64,000 nucleotides of DNA from Aquimarina spongiae (GTDB lineage Bacteria > Bacteroidota > Bacteroidia > Flavobacteriales > Flavobacteriaceae): contig NZ_FQYP01000010.1 in the NCBI RefSeq assembly GCF_900141785.1, forward strand, positions 1-64,000. Reading direction: 5' to 3'. Below the pieces are notes generated by a model, which worked only from the letters and a program-made list of their open reading frames with translations, had not been told where the DNA came from and made no database searches. The position numbers and the translations under genes are program-made. Positions 18,385 to 28,500 of this stretch are shown here, piece by piece (the stretch's first letter is position 1; each line of letters begins with the position of its first letter).

Positions 18385-19776
18385 ATGAAATTTAACCACG
18401 AAGAAGAAAACAATTTCTCAATTACTCGATATGAGTCTATGCTGAGATCTAATGATGTGAAGTTTTTTGATTCTGATGAATTTGAGTCTATTATCCATCA
18501 TTATCTTGAAAACGGAAAAATTGCCAAAGCTAAAAAAGCGATCTCTTTAGGACTTTCTCAACACCCATCTTCTGTAAACTTGAAATTACTACAAGTAGAA
18601 GTATTGGTTTTTGAAGATCGATTGGAAAAAGCGGATAATTTGCTAGCGCAATTGCACGCCATAGAACCAGAGAATGAAGAAATCTATATCCAAAAAGCAA
18701 ATATTTTATCCAAACAAAACGAACATAAAAAAGCCATAGAATTATTAAACATGGCACTTCAATATACGAATGACCCTGCAGATGTTTATTCATTGATAGG
18801 AATGGAATATCTGTTTATGGACGATTTTGAAAATGCCAAAACAAATTTCATGAGATGTCTCGAAGCAGACGATCAAGATTACTCTGCTTTATACAATGTG
18901 ATTTATTGTTTTGATTTTCTGGAACAACACGAGGAGGCCATTGATTACCTCAATATGTTTCTGGACAAAAATCCTTATTGCGAAGTAGCATGGCATCAGG
19001 TTGGAAAACAATATTTTGATTTAAAAGATTATGAAAAGGCCTTAGCAGCTTTTGACTTTGCTATTATTAGTGATGAATATTTTATTGGAGCTTATCTGGA
19101 AAAAGGAAAAGTGCTAGAAAAGCTAAACCGGAATAACGAAGCTATAGAAAATTATAGAATCACCCTAGAATTAGATGACCCTACTTCTTTTGCCTTATTG
19201 CGTATCGGTAAATGTTTTGAAAAATTAGGTAATGATGATTTAGCACTTCAGCATTATACCAAAACGGTGCACGAAGATCCTTTATTAGATAAAGGGTGGA
19301 TTGCAATCACCGATTTCTATATGAGAAAACGTAATTACCAGAAAGCACTATACTATATCAATAAAGCCATCAATATAGATTCAGAAAACGTGTTGTATTG
19401 GAAACGATATGCAAAAATCAATAATAAGCTTGCGTTTTTTGAAGAAGCAGAAAGAGGATATCGTAAAGCCATCGAATTGGGTAATTATGAACTGGAAACC
19501 TGGAACAACAGATCTGATATTTTACGTTTTTTGGGAGAGCCCAAAGCAGCTATTCAAAACCTGCACCAAGCGGTAGAATTTTATCCCGAAAATGCTGAAA
19601 TTCATTATCGATTAGCCGGGCTGTATTATGAAAACGCCGATTTTGAAAAAGGAGAATTCCATTTGAGAAAAGGGCTCGCTACGGATCATGAATATCTAAT
19701 CGTATTAGAGGAATTATTCGAAAAAGTATACAACCTTACCCTGGTAAAAAATATCGTCTCAGAATACAGCAAGTAA
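18385..19776 (+). CDS. Tetratricopeptide repeat protein
   Basis: A 463-residue soluble protein made almost wholly of TPR helices (about 10 or more repeats; examples YENADFEKGEFHLRKGL, LKDYEKALAAFDFAI, RKRNYQKALYYINKAI). There is no signal peptide or membrane segment. TPRs are protein-binding scaffolds, so no reaction can be assigned. It precedes the two DUF368 genes by only 81 bases on the same strand, but DUF368 has its own promoter box, so a shared role is not certain. Confidence 0.92.
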   Translation: MKFNHEEENNFSITRYESMLRSNDVKFFDSDEFESIIHHYLENGKIAKAKKAISLGLSQHPSSVNLKLLQVEVLVFEDRLEKADNLLAQLHAIEPENEEIYIQKANILSKQNEHKKAIELLNMALQYTNDPADVYSLIGMEYLFMDDFENAKTNFMRCLEADDQDYSALYNVIYCFDFLEQHEEAIDYLNMFLDKNPYCEVAWHQVGKQYFDLKDYEKALAAFDFAIISDEYFIGAYLEKGKVLEKLNRNNEAIENYRITLELDDPTSFALLRIGKCFEKLGNDDLALQHYTKTVHEDPLLDKGWIAITDFYMRKRNYQKALYYINKAINIDSENVLYWKRYAKINNKLAFFEEAERGYRKAIELGNYELETWNNRSDILRFLGEPKAAIQNLHQAVEFYPENAEIHYRLAGLYYENADFEKGEFHLRKGLATDHEYLIVLEELFEKVYNLTLVKNIVSEYSK

Positions 19777-19824
19777 AAGAAATAAACACCTTTTTTTCTT
19801 CTCGTATTCCATCATAAAAATGCA

Positions 19825-19832
19825 TACATTTG
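19825..19832 (+). promoter_or_regulatory. -7 box of the DUF368 operon
   Basis: TACATTTG matches TAnnTTTG and lies 25 bases before the ATG at 19858. It favours that ATG over the earlier TTG at 19834, which would overlap the expected transcription start. Confidence 0.5.
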
Positions 19833-19857
19833 TTTGACTATAACCAAAACAAAAAGA

Positions 19858-20823
19858 ATGCATAGAAATCTTAAGGACTACCTAGTGATTTCGGTTAAAG
19901 GGCTAGCCATGGGCGCAGCAGATGTTGTACCTGGTGTTTCTGGAGGAACCATCGCCTTTATATCTGGTATTTATGAAGAATTAATTGAAACCATCAACTC
20001 GCTTGATCTTGGTTTCTTCAAAACCTGGAAAAAAGAAGGTTTTCTGGTATCGTGGAAAAAATACAACCTATCTTTTTTAGTAGCTTTATTTTTGGGTATA
20101 GCTATTAGTATTCTTTCTTTAGCCAAACTCATCAAATGGTTATTACACAATCAACCCTTATTACTCTGGGCGTTTTTCTTTGGTTTGGTAATTGCTAGTA
20201 TATTTTACATAGGAAAACAAATCACCAAATGGACCCCAAAAGTATGGATAGGAGTCATTATTGCTGGGGTAGTTTCTTATTTTATTACCATAGCAGAACC
20301 TTTTGCTTCTCCAGATAGCAATTGGTACCTGATTTTTTGCGGATTCATTGCAATTATTGCTATGATCTTGCCGGGTGTCTCTGGTGCTTTTATCCTATTA
20401 ATCTTAGGAGCCTATCAAACATTTATTGATATTCTAAATCAATTTAGAGATGGTATTGTAAATTTTGATTGGGAGCTATTATACCAGGCAATTCTAAAAA
20501 TTTTATTGATTGCCCTCGGTGCTATCGCCGGATTGAAATTGTTTTCGAAAGTCCTTAACTGGATGTTCAAAAATCATAAAAATACCACCTTAGCCATCCT
20601 TACAGGATTCATGATTGGATCCCTTAATAAGTTATGGCCCTGGAAAAAAGTACTCTCTTGGCGTACCAACTCTGAAGGAATACAAGTTCCTTTTATAGAA
20701 AAAAGCATTCTTCCTAGTCACTTTGATGGAGATCCAAAAATATTGTTGGTAATACTATTTATAATTATTGGTTTTTTATTAATTTTTACTCTTGAGCGTC
20801 TAGCTACAAAAAAGGCCAATTGA
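19858..20823 (+). CDS. DUF368 polyprenyl-phosphate transporter-like protein
   Basis: A 321-residue polytopic membrane protein, about eight hydrophobic segments. The DUF368 signature GLAMGAADVVPGVSGGTIAF is at the N-terminus, and an inverted-half echo MILPGVSGAFILLILGAYQ is near residue 180. DUF368 members (PopT) were shown in other bacteria to return undecaprenyl phosphate across the inner membrane for reuse in envelope polymer synthesis. Family knowledge supports that role, but it is not shown here. The start was chosen at ATG 19858. A second DUF368 gene follows three bases later. Confidence 0.9.
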   Translation: MHRNLKDYLVISVKGLAMGAADVVPGVSGGTIAFISGIYEELIETINSLDLGFFKTWKKEGFLVSWKKYNLSFLVALFLGIAISILSLAKLIKWLLHNQPLLLWAFFFGLVIASIFYIGKQITKWTPKVWIGVIIAGVVSYFITIAEPFASPDSNWYLIFCGFIAIIAMILPGVSGAFILLILGAYQTFIDILNQFRDGIVNFDWELLYQAILKILLIALGAIAGLKLFSKVLNWMFKNHKNTTLAILTGFMIGSLNKLWPWKKVLSWRTNSEGIQVPFIEKSILPSHFDGDPKILLVILFIIIGFLLIFTLERLATKKAN

Positions 20824-20826
20824 TAT

Positions 20827-21852
20827 ATGCAACAAAGCACCAGAACGATTACAGATAGGATATTCCTTATTATAAAGGGCTTAGCTATGGGAGCGGCTAA
20901 TAAGGTACCTGGAGTTTCTGGTGGGGTGGTAGCGTTTGTAGCTGGTTTTTATGAAGAATTTATCTATTCGCTGCAAAAAATAAACTTTAAGGCATTTAAA
21001 CTTTTTACCAACTTTAGGTTCAAAAGCTTTTGGAGATATATCAACGGACGATTTCTGGGATTATTAATTCTGGGGATGTTGATTAGTTATTTTAGTGTCT
21101 CCAAAATTCTGGATTACTTAATCATTCATTACGAACTTTATGTATGGGCTTGTTTTTTTGGAATGATCATAGGCTCCATCTACTATATTGTAAAAGATTT
21201 TGATGATTGGAGTAGGCGAAACATCCTTTTAATTACCTTAGGAACCATTGTTGGAGTGGCTATTAGTCTTTTGGATCCCGCCAAAGAAAATGACAACCTT
21301 ATTTTTGTTTTTATTTGTGGGATCATAGGTGTATCCGGAATGACATTACCCGGTTTATCGGGTTCTTTTATTTTAATCCTTTTAGGGAATTATGTATTAC
21401 TTCTGGTAGACTCTGTCAATGCCTTATACGACACTATAGCTGATCTTGTTCGATGGGATCTTTCTTTTATCGAAAACGCAAAAAGAATGAGGCTATTAAA
21501 AGTTTTGGTGGTATTTAGCCTTGGTTCTCTGATGGGATTAGTAACCTGGTCACATTTCCTTGGATACGTATTGAAACGTTATAAGACTGCTACTTTTGCA
21601 GTGATTATTGGATTTATCACGGGTTCCCTCGGTGTAGTTTGGCCATGGAAAAATAAAATTTACAAAGCAGATACTTTAGGTAATACTTTATTGGATGCCC
21701 AGGGAAATCCTATTTTGGACAACTACGACCGCTTTTTCCCTGATGTAACTTCTTTACAAACATATATCGCCTTAGTCTATATTCTGGTGGGTATAGGAAT
21801 AGTACTTTGGCTAGAATGGTATGGTAAAAAAACGATCAAAACTTCAAAATGA
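20827..21852 (+). CDS. Second DUF368 polyprenyl-phosphate transporter-like protein
   Basis: A 341-residue paralog directly downstream of the first. The signature is changed: GLAMGAANKVPGVSGGVVAF (Asp to Asn, Val to Lys) and MTLPGLSGSFILILLGNYV in the second half. The shared half-motifs show both descend from one gene by duplication, yet they are well diverged, so they may have different substrates or form a heteromer; this is inference. It overlaps the aroE start by four bases (ATGA), a translational coupling, so all three are one operon. Confidence 0.9.
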   Translation: MQQSTRTITDRIFLIIKGLAMGAANKVPGVSGGVVAFVAGFYEEFIYSLQKINFKAFKLFTNFRFKSFWRYINGRFLGLLILGMLISYFSVSKILDYLIIHYELYVWACFFGMIIGSIYYIVKDFDDWSRRNILLITLGTIVGVAISLLDPAKENDNLIFVFICGIIGVSGMTLPGLSGSFILILLGNYVLLLVDSVNALYDTIADLVRWDLSFIENAKRMRLLKVLVVFSLGSLMGLVTWSHFLGYVLKRYKTATFAVIIGFITGSLGVVWPWKNKIYKADTLGNTLLDAQGNPILDNYDRFFPDVTSLQTYIALVYILVGIGIVLWLEWYGKKTIKTSK

Positions 21853-22580
21853 CAAAAATATACGGACTGTTAGGTAGGGATATCGGGTATTCATTCTCAA
21901 GAGGCTTTTTTTCTGAAAAATTCGAAAAAGAACATCTGGATTGCTCCTATCAAAACTTTGATCTCAAACAAATTGAAGATTTAAAGGATGTTCTTACCTC
22001 TTCCAATATTTCGGGCTTAAATGTAACCATACCGTATAAGGAAGATGTGATATCTTATCTGGATGAACTTGATCCAGTGGCAAAAAACATTGGAGCAGTA
22101 AATGTGATTAGATTTGACAACGATAAACTGATAGGATATAACAGCGATTATTATGGATTTACCGAATCCCTAAAACCTCTCCTTCATAGCAATATCAAAA
22201 AAGCATTAATTCTCGGAACCGGAGGAGCTTCAAAAGCCATAGCATATTCCTTGAGTCAGTTGGATATTTCTTACACATTTGTCTCAAGAAATCCCGATTT
22301 TAACGAAATGAGTTATAATCAACTTGATGAAGACATCATTCGGGAGTTTAAACTCATCGTTAATTGCACCCCTTTGGGCACACATCCTAATGTTGACAAT
22401 TACCCAAACATTCCTTACGAATATATAACAAAGGATCACGTTTTGTTTGACCTTATTTACAATCCCAGCGAAACGGTATTCCTAAAAAAAGGAAAAGAAA
22501 AAGGTGCACAAACCGCGAATGGGCTGCAAATGTTAATATTTCAGGCGCAAAAAGCTTGGGAGATTTGGAACAGCCTGTAA
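21849..22580 (+). CDS. aroE: Shikimate dehydrogenase
   Basis: Reduces 3-dehydroshikimate to shikimate with NADPH, in aromatic amino-acid synthesis. At 243 residues it is slightly short of E. coli AroE (272). The shikimate-binding end is GYSFSRGFFSEKF and GLNVTIPYKEDVISYLDEL with the catalytic Lys. NIGAVNVI and YNSDYYGF follow. The NADP loop is ILGTGGASKAI near 120, and the C-terminal NGLQMLIFQAQKAWEIW is typical. It shares a four-base overlap with the second DUF368 gene. Function is clear from motifs. Confidence 0.95.
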   Translation: MTKIYGLLGRDIGYSFSRGFFSEKFEKEHLDCSYQNFDLKQIEDLKDVLTSSNISGLNVTIPYKEDVISYLDELDPVAKNIGAVNVIRFDNDKLIGYNSDYYGFTESLKPLLHSNIKKALILGTGGASKAIAYSLSQLDISYTFVSRNPDFNEMSYNQLDEDIIREFKLIVNCTPLGTHPNVDNYPNIPYEYITKDHVLFDLIYNPSETVFLKKGKEKGAQTANGLQMLIFQAQKAWEIWNSL

Positions 22581-22587
22581 AACCTGA

Positions 22588-22621
22588 TTTTGTCTTAAAA
22601 TTCTTACTTCATATACATTTG
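22588..22621 (+). promoter_or_regulatory. Promoter of the DUF349 gene
   Basis: TTTTG at 22588-22592 and TACATTTG at 22614-22621, 21 bases apart, match the Bacteroidota -33/-7 pattern. A small CCTCAA/TTGAGG hairpin (22638-22654) lies in the roughly 90-base leader. Confidence 0.55.
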
Positions 22622-22715
22622 GTTATTCCTAAAACACCCTCAATCCCTTTGAGGTTACCTAATATGTTAGTATCTTAGTGATGTTTAAGCTCAGACAAAC
22701 AAAAACGTTCGCACA

Positions 22716-24749
22716 ATGTCAACACAGGATAACCTGCCTAAAGCAGATGGAGATAAAGAAAATAAGATAGATATTCTTGAAACAAAGATTGAAGATCCAG
22801 TACATCAAGATCAAGAAGATCAGGTGACAACATCAGAAACCGAAGTCCCTGAAAATACTGAACCTGAAATAACTGATCCTACCTCGAATACAGAAAACGA
22901 AAGTACCGAAGAAACATCTGCTCAAGAAACAACATCTGAAACCAGTGTTGAAAAAGAAGACCATGTCCAGAATCAAATGGACGAAGCCGTAGCAGAACAC
23001 AGCGAAGACGAAAGCACTCTTGAAAGTCACGACATCGAAAAGAAAGATTACCATGCAATGAGCAAAGAAGAGCTCATTAAAGAGTTACGTTTTTTGGTAA
23101 AAAATGAAAAAGTGCAAGCTATCAAAGAACATGTTGAAGAAATCAGAAATGAGTTTAGCGCAAAATTTAACGAAGAAGTAGAACAAAAAAAGGAAGAGTT
23201 TCTTGCTGATGGAGGTGATATTATAGACTTCTACTACTCTACTCCGGAGAAAAAAGAATTCAACTCTGTTTATTTTGATTATAAAGAAAAACGCAATGCG
23301 TATTACCAAAACTTAAAAAGAGATCTCCAGGAAAATCTTAATCGAAGATTAGATCTAATCGAGGAGCTCAAAGGACTCCTGAATGTAGATGAAAATATAA
23401 ATACAACCTACAATCATTTCAAAAGTATTCAGGAAAGATGGCGTAATGCAGGACCCATACCTCGAGATAAATACAATACAGTATGGAATACCTATCATCA
23501 TCATACCGAAAACTTTTATGATTTTCTGCATTTGAACCGAGAGTTCAGAGACCTTGATTTTAAACATAATCTTGAGCAAAAACTAAAAATCATTGAAAGA
23601 GCTACAGAATTGGCTCAAGAAACTGATGTGAATAGAGCTTTTAGAGAATTACAGCTACTTCACAAAATGTGGAAAGAAGATCTTGGTCCAGTAGGTAAAG
23701 AATACAGAGAACCGATCTGGGAGAAGTTTAGTGGCCTTACCAAACAAATTCATGAAAATCGTCAGCAATACTTTAAGGAGCTAGATAAGGTATATGAAGT
23801 AAACCTTGAAAAGAAACAAGAAATTATCCAAAAAATCATTGCGGTAGGTTCTGATCACCCAAGGAATCATAGTGGATGGCAACAAAAGATAAAAGAGATT
23901 GAAGCTTTAAGGGAAGAATTTTTCAAGGCAGGAAAAGTTCCATCTGCGGTTAACGAACAAACTTGGAGCGAATTTAAAACTGCGGTAAGAGAGTTTAACC
24001 GAAACAAAAATGCCTTTTATAAGAGCCTGAAAAAAGAGCAGTTCGAAAATCTAAATAAAAAGATGGAACTGATCAAAATTGCGGAAGACAATAAGGATAA
24101 TGAAGACCTGAGTACCACGACTCCGTTGATGAAAAAAATTCAAGCGGATTGGAAAAAAATAGGTCATGTGCCGCGAAAAGATAGTGATCGCATATGGAAA
24201 CGCTTTAAAGATGCTTGTAATGCTTATTTTGATCGTTTGCATGCCGAGCGAAATGAAGCTAACAAGGAAGAACTGGTCGCTCTAGAAAAGAAGCAAGCAC
24301 ATATTGAAGCTATCTCTTCGATTAAACTTGTTGGAGATCCTGAAGCAGACTTACAATCCATAAAAGACAATATTGCACAGTGGAAAACACTGGGTAGAGT
24401 ACCATACAAACACAAGAACATAGAATCCGAATACAATAAAATATTAGACGGACTTTTTGCACAGCTAAACTTAACACGTACCGAAACCGAGCTTATCAAA
24501 TACGAAAACAAACTTAATTCTTTATCTAATCAAAGTGATGATAGAGCGCTACGTAATGAGCAAAACTTTATTCGTAAGAAAATTGATGATGTAAATGGTG
24601 AAATACGACAGCTGGAGAATAATCTTCAATTCTTTAAAAACGCAAAAGACGACAACCCTCTGGTTCAGGAAGTACAGAAAAACATTGCAAAGCATCGTGA
24701 AAACTTAGAAGTGTGGAAAGCTAAATTGAAAAAGATCAAACAATTGTAG
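22716..24749 (+). CDS. DUF349 repeat protein
   Basis: A 677-residue cytoplasmic protein. Residues 1-115 are acidic, Glu/Thr-rich and probably disordered. The rest is helical with about five DUF349 units, each carrying a W-x6-G-x-V/I-P-R turn (ERWRNAGPIPRDKYN, KMWKEDLGPVGKEYRE, EEFFKAGKVPSAVNE, ADWKKIGHVPRKDSD, QWKTLGRVPYKHKN). A coiled coil ends the protein. The function of DUF349 is not established. It has its own promoter and the methyltransferase gene begins one base after its stop. Confidence 0.92.
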   Translation: MSTQDNLPKADGDKENKIDILETKIEDPVHQDQEDQVTTSETEVPENTEPEITDPTSNTENESTEETSAQETTSETSVEKEDHVQNQMDEAVAEHSEDESTLESHDIEKKDYHAMSKEELIKELRFLVKNEKVQAIKEHVEEIRNEFSAKFNEEVEQKKEEFLADGGDIIDFYYSTPEKKEFNSVYFDYKEKRNAYYQNLKRDLQENLNRRLDLIEELKGLLNVDENINTTYNHFKSIQERWRNAGPIPRDKYNTVWNTYHHHTENFYDFLHLNREFRDLDFKHNLEQKLKIIERATELAQETDVNRAFRELQLLHKMWKEDLGPVGKEYREPIWEKFSGLTKQIHENRQQYFKELDKVYEVNLEKKQEIIQKIIAVGSDHPRNHSGWQQKIKEIEALREEFFKAGKVPSAVNEQTWSEFKTAVREFNRNKNAFYKSLKKEQFENLNKKMELIKIAEDNKDNEDLSTTTPLMKKIQADWKKIGHVPRKDSDRIWKRFKDACNAYFDRLHAERNEANKEELVALEKKQAHIEAISSIKLVGDPEADLQSIKDNIAQWKTLGRVPYKHKNIESEYNKILDGLFAQLNLTRTETELIKYENKLNSLSNQSDDRALRNEQNFIRKKIDDVNGEIRQLENNLQFFKNAKDDNPLVQEVQKNIAKHRENLEVWKAKLKKIKQL

Positions 24750-24750
24750 C

Positions 24751-25377
24751 ATGCACTGTCCGCTTTGTCAATCACAAAGTCAACCTTTTTCTGAAACACA
24801 CCAAAGAATATACTATCGCTGTACAGTATGCGATGGTATTTTTCTGGATCCCTCTTTCTTATTATCCGAAGAAAAAGAAAAAGAGCGTTATCAATTGCAT
24901 CAAAACGATGTCAATGACGAAGGGTATCAGAACTTTGTATCTCCGCTTGTCGATGCTGTTTTGAATAATTTTGAGGCAGATGATTTAGGACTAGATTTTG
25001 GCTCAGGAACAAATTCAGTAATTACATCACTTCTAAAAAAGAAAGGATATAACATCGAAACTTATGATCCTTTTTTTGATCCAAACACCAACGCTTTAGA
25101 ACACATCTATGATTATATCGTTTCCTGTGAGGTTATAGAGCACTTTTATCAACCATCAAAGGAATTTGCACTGTTGTATTCCCTACTAAAGCCAGGAGGA
25201 ATTTTATTCTGCAAAACCAATCTCTATTCGTCCTCTATAAATTTCGAATCCTGGTGGTATAAAAATGACGCTACTCACGTGTTTTTTTATTCTGAAAAAA
25301 CAGCACAATGGATCAACGAACACTTTGATTATCAGAAGTTAAAGATTCTTAAAACATATTTCTATTTAAAAAAATAG
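24751..25377 (+). CDS. Class I SAM-dependent methyltransferase with zinc ribbon
   Basis: A 208-residue enzyme. The N-terminus has Cys3/Cys6 and Cys24/Cys27 (CPLC...CTVC), a likely zinc ribbon. A Rossmann-type SAM site follows (GLDFGSGTNSV near residue 80), then a post-motif with SCEVIEHFYQP and LLKPGGILFCKTN. The substrate is unknown; relatives act on small molecules or sugars. The gene begins one base after the DUF349 stop, so it is co-transcribed. A near-perfect AT palindrome (TACATGTA with T and A runs, about 25389-25409) follows and may act as a terminator. Confidence 0.88.
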   Translation: MHCPLCQSQSQPFSETHQRIYYRCTVCDGIFLDPSFLLSEEKEKERYQLHQNDVNDEGYQNFVSPLVDAVLNNFEADDLGLDFGSGTNSVITSLLKKKGYNIETYDPFFDPNTNALEHIYDYIVSCEVIEHFYQPSKEFALLYSLLKPGGILFCKTNLYSSSINFESWWYKNDATHVFFYSEKTAQWINEHFDYQKLKILKTYFYLKK

Positions 25378-25436
25378 CACTTCTTTTATTTTTTTATACA
25401 TGTAAAAAAACATGAAGTTTCTGTGATTTATCAACA

Positions 25437-25450
25437 CGAAAACGTTTTCG
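25437..25450. promoter_or_regulatory. LacI-type palindromic operator upstream of the amylase gene
   Basis: CGAAAACGTTTTCG is a perfect 14-bp palindrome with a central CG, the form of LacI/GalR-family operators. It lies 133 bases before the amylase start, in the gap shared with no other forward gene, so control of the amylase by a carbohydrate-sensing LacI-type protein is likely. No LacI gene is in the window. Confidence 0.75.
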
Positions 25451-25497
25451 CATACATGGCCATTCTAACAGCCCTAAGATTTTACCTAAATTGCTAA

Positions 25498-25513
25498 ATC
25501 AATATTTATTGAT
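25498..25513. repeat. Second palindrome upstream of the amylase gene
   Basis: ATCAATA-TT-TATTGAT, a perfect 7+2+7 inverted repeat, 70 bases before the start codon. AT-rich, so chance is possible. Confidence 0.55.
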
Positions 25514-25583
25514 AAGATTAATTATGTAATTCACAATTATATGGTTAATTTTTTTACACACAATCAACACAAGAACAACACTA

Positions 25584-28500
25584 ATGAAAAAGTTATTACT
25601 CAAAGCGACAGCTATACTTAGTTGTTGCACGGTTTATTTTGTTCCACTTATTACGCAAGGACAAACAGATTTCAGAGAAGAAACCATTTACTTTTTGATG
25701 ACCACCCGTTTTTTTGACGGGGATCAAAGTAACAATGCTCCTACCGAATGGTCTTCGTACAATCCCGACCCTACAATTAATCCTTCAATCACAGATCCCA
25801 ACGATGTGACCTGGCGAGGAGATTTCAAAGGGTTGATTCAAAAACTAGATTATATAAAAGATCTTGGTTTTACCGCTATTTGGATTACTCCTATCGTTCA
25901 TAACCGTAGTCCCCTGGATTATCATGGCTATCACGCCTGGGATTTTACCAAAGTAGATCCCAGATTAGAATCTCCCGGTGCCACTTTTCAGGATTTAATC
26001 AATGAGATCCATGCCAGGGATATGAAAATCGTTTTGGATGTTGTTACCAACCATGCAGGAAGGTTTGGAATCAAAGATGTGGCGGAAATTAAATACAATA
26101 CAGATCCCGATGCAAGCTGGTATGCTCCAGATAATCCCAATTGGGAATATGATGGACTAACCCCTAATCCAGAAGATGGATTGATATGGAGTAGAGCCAA
26201 TCTGGCCAAAATGCCTCCACCGTATAACCAAAATCTAGCAGCATTTAATTTCCCTAGTAAAGAAAACTATGTAGACACTTCTGATCCTGATTGGTACCAC
26301 CATTCAGGAAATGGTTTTGCACAAGGATTTGATGATATAGAAAATCTATATAACAGGGCATTGGCAGGTGATACGCCCGATTTAAACACAGGTAGTCAAG
26401 CGGTTCGAGACTATCTCGTAAATGCCTACGCAACTTTTATCAATATGGGAGTAGACGCATTTCGATGGGATACTATAAAACACATGAGTAGAGAGGATGT
26501 CATCTATTTCTATGACGCTTTTAAAGCAATCAACCCAGATCTCTTCATTTTCGGAGAAGTCGCGCAAAAAAGACATGAGTTACATCCCGTTGAGGAGATC
26601 AACCCACATTATTATACCTGGAGAGGAGTCGTAAACAACTCTGCACCTCTTGATATGGCTGTTCTTGATTTTTATGGAGAAGCCACTTTTCATGGTACTT
26701 TTGAAGAAGGTCAATCCTTCTCTACTGTAAAAGCAGCAGCTAGATATGACCATCTTTATAGTGACCCTTCGACATTAGTTACCTGGCTAGACAATCATGA
26801 TTTTGGACCTAATAATGATTGGAATAGACGGTATGGGGGTAGTGATGAAAACCTAGCCGCTTGTATGAATTTTATGTTCACCTGGAGAGGTATTCCATCG
26901 GTATATTATGGCACCGAAATGCGTTTTAAAGCAGGAGAATTTGCAGATATTCATGATGCTTCGGGGATACAAAGATCTATTAATGAAACGGGTAGAGCCT
27001 ACTATGGAGATGTTATTGATCAGGCCTCTAGCCATACCATATACCAACATATCAAAAAGCTAAATGCCATCCGTAAAGCAGTTCCCGCGTTGCAAAAAGG
27101 AGCATGGAGCTGGAAAGATGCCCCGGGAAATGCTGTAGCCTACAGAAGAGTATATCAAAATAGTGAAGTCGCTGTCGGACTTGCAAAAGACGGAGGTGCT
27201 TCTTTTTCAATTTCAGGAATGACAAACGGAATCTATAGAGATGCCGTGACAGGTCGTGAAATTGCCTCTTCTAACGGAACGCTAAATTTTTCGGTTACCT
27301 CGGGATCTGCCGGGATATATGTGCTCAATGGTCCGGGATTAATAGGAAGTTGTGGCGGTGGTTTTTTTGAGAATTGCGTTAATGGCCCCTCGAATCCAAT
27401 AGCAGTAGTGAATCCAAACACAAGTCGTTCTGAGGATCCCATAGAGATCTCTATGGAAGGGTTTGGTGGAGCCGGAGGGCCTTATGATATCTTTTACACT
27501 ACCGATGGGAGCAATCCGAATGCGTCTAGCACACGATATACAGGACGCTTTACTATAACAGAATCTACAACCATTAAGGCAGTCGTATTTGACACCAACG
27601 GTACTGCATCCGATATTATTACCAAAAACTATACGATTGGCCCTATAGAAGGTCTTCATATTTATTTTAAAAAACCTGCGAGTTGGTCGCAAGTAAATGT
27701 GCATTATTGGAACGAATCTCCCGATGTACTCCCTCCTAGTAACTGGCCAGGGCCTGTAATGACACAAGTAGGCAATTCGGAATGGTATGAATACATTTTT
27801 GAAGGTGTCAATAGTACTAATCTGTTGTTTAGTGATAACGCCAGTAATAAAACCCCAGATCTTTCTAGAGATAGAGACGGTTGGTATGATAACGGAACAT
27901 GGTACGACACCCAACCTGGCGGGAATACAAATACTCCTCCTACTTTGGCCATGTCCCCAGAAGGAGGATCTTTTGTTGAAGGCGAAAATGTGACCATAAC
28001 GCTTACCGCAAGTGACAACAATCCTAGTGGTGTTACTATTTATTACACCACCAACGGTGACGAACCTTCTACTTCTTCCAATGTATACTCGTCTACCATT
28101 ACACTGGATCAAAATACCACCTTAAAAGCAATTGCATACGATAGCGAAGGTCTATCGTCTTCTGTAGTTGAAAATACTTTTACCTTTCAGCCAAGTTCAG
28201 GTGGTATGACCATCTACTATAAAGGCAATCTTAATACTCCCGAAATATACTTTTGGAATACCAGTCCGGTAGATATTTCTACAAGCTGGCCGGGAGAATC
28301 GATGCAAGATATTGGGAACGGTTGGTTTAGTTATACCTTAGCCAATGTAAGTTGTACCAATTTGATTTTTAGCGATAACGGAAGTAATCAAACCACTGAT
28401 CAAAATCGATGCGGAAACGGTTGGTATTTTAATGGTGTATGGTATGACTCTAATCCCGAAGAAGCAGGTAGTGATCTGACTGTATATTTTAAATCGGATA

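Noticed and set aside
27339..28112. Long antisense frame in the amylase gene
   Set aside because: It is opposite the repeated starch-binding modules and its protein has no family pattern; repeat bias explains the length.
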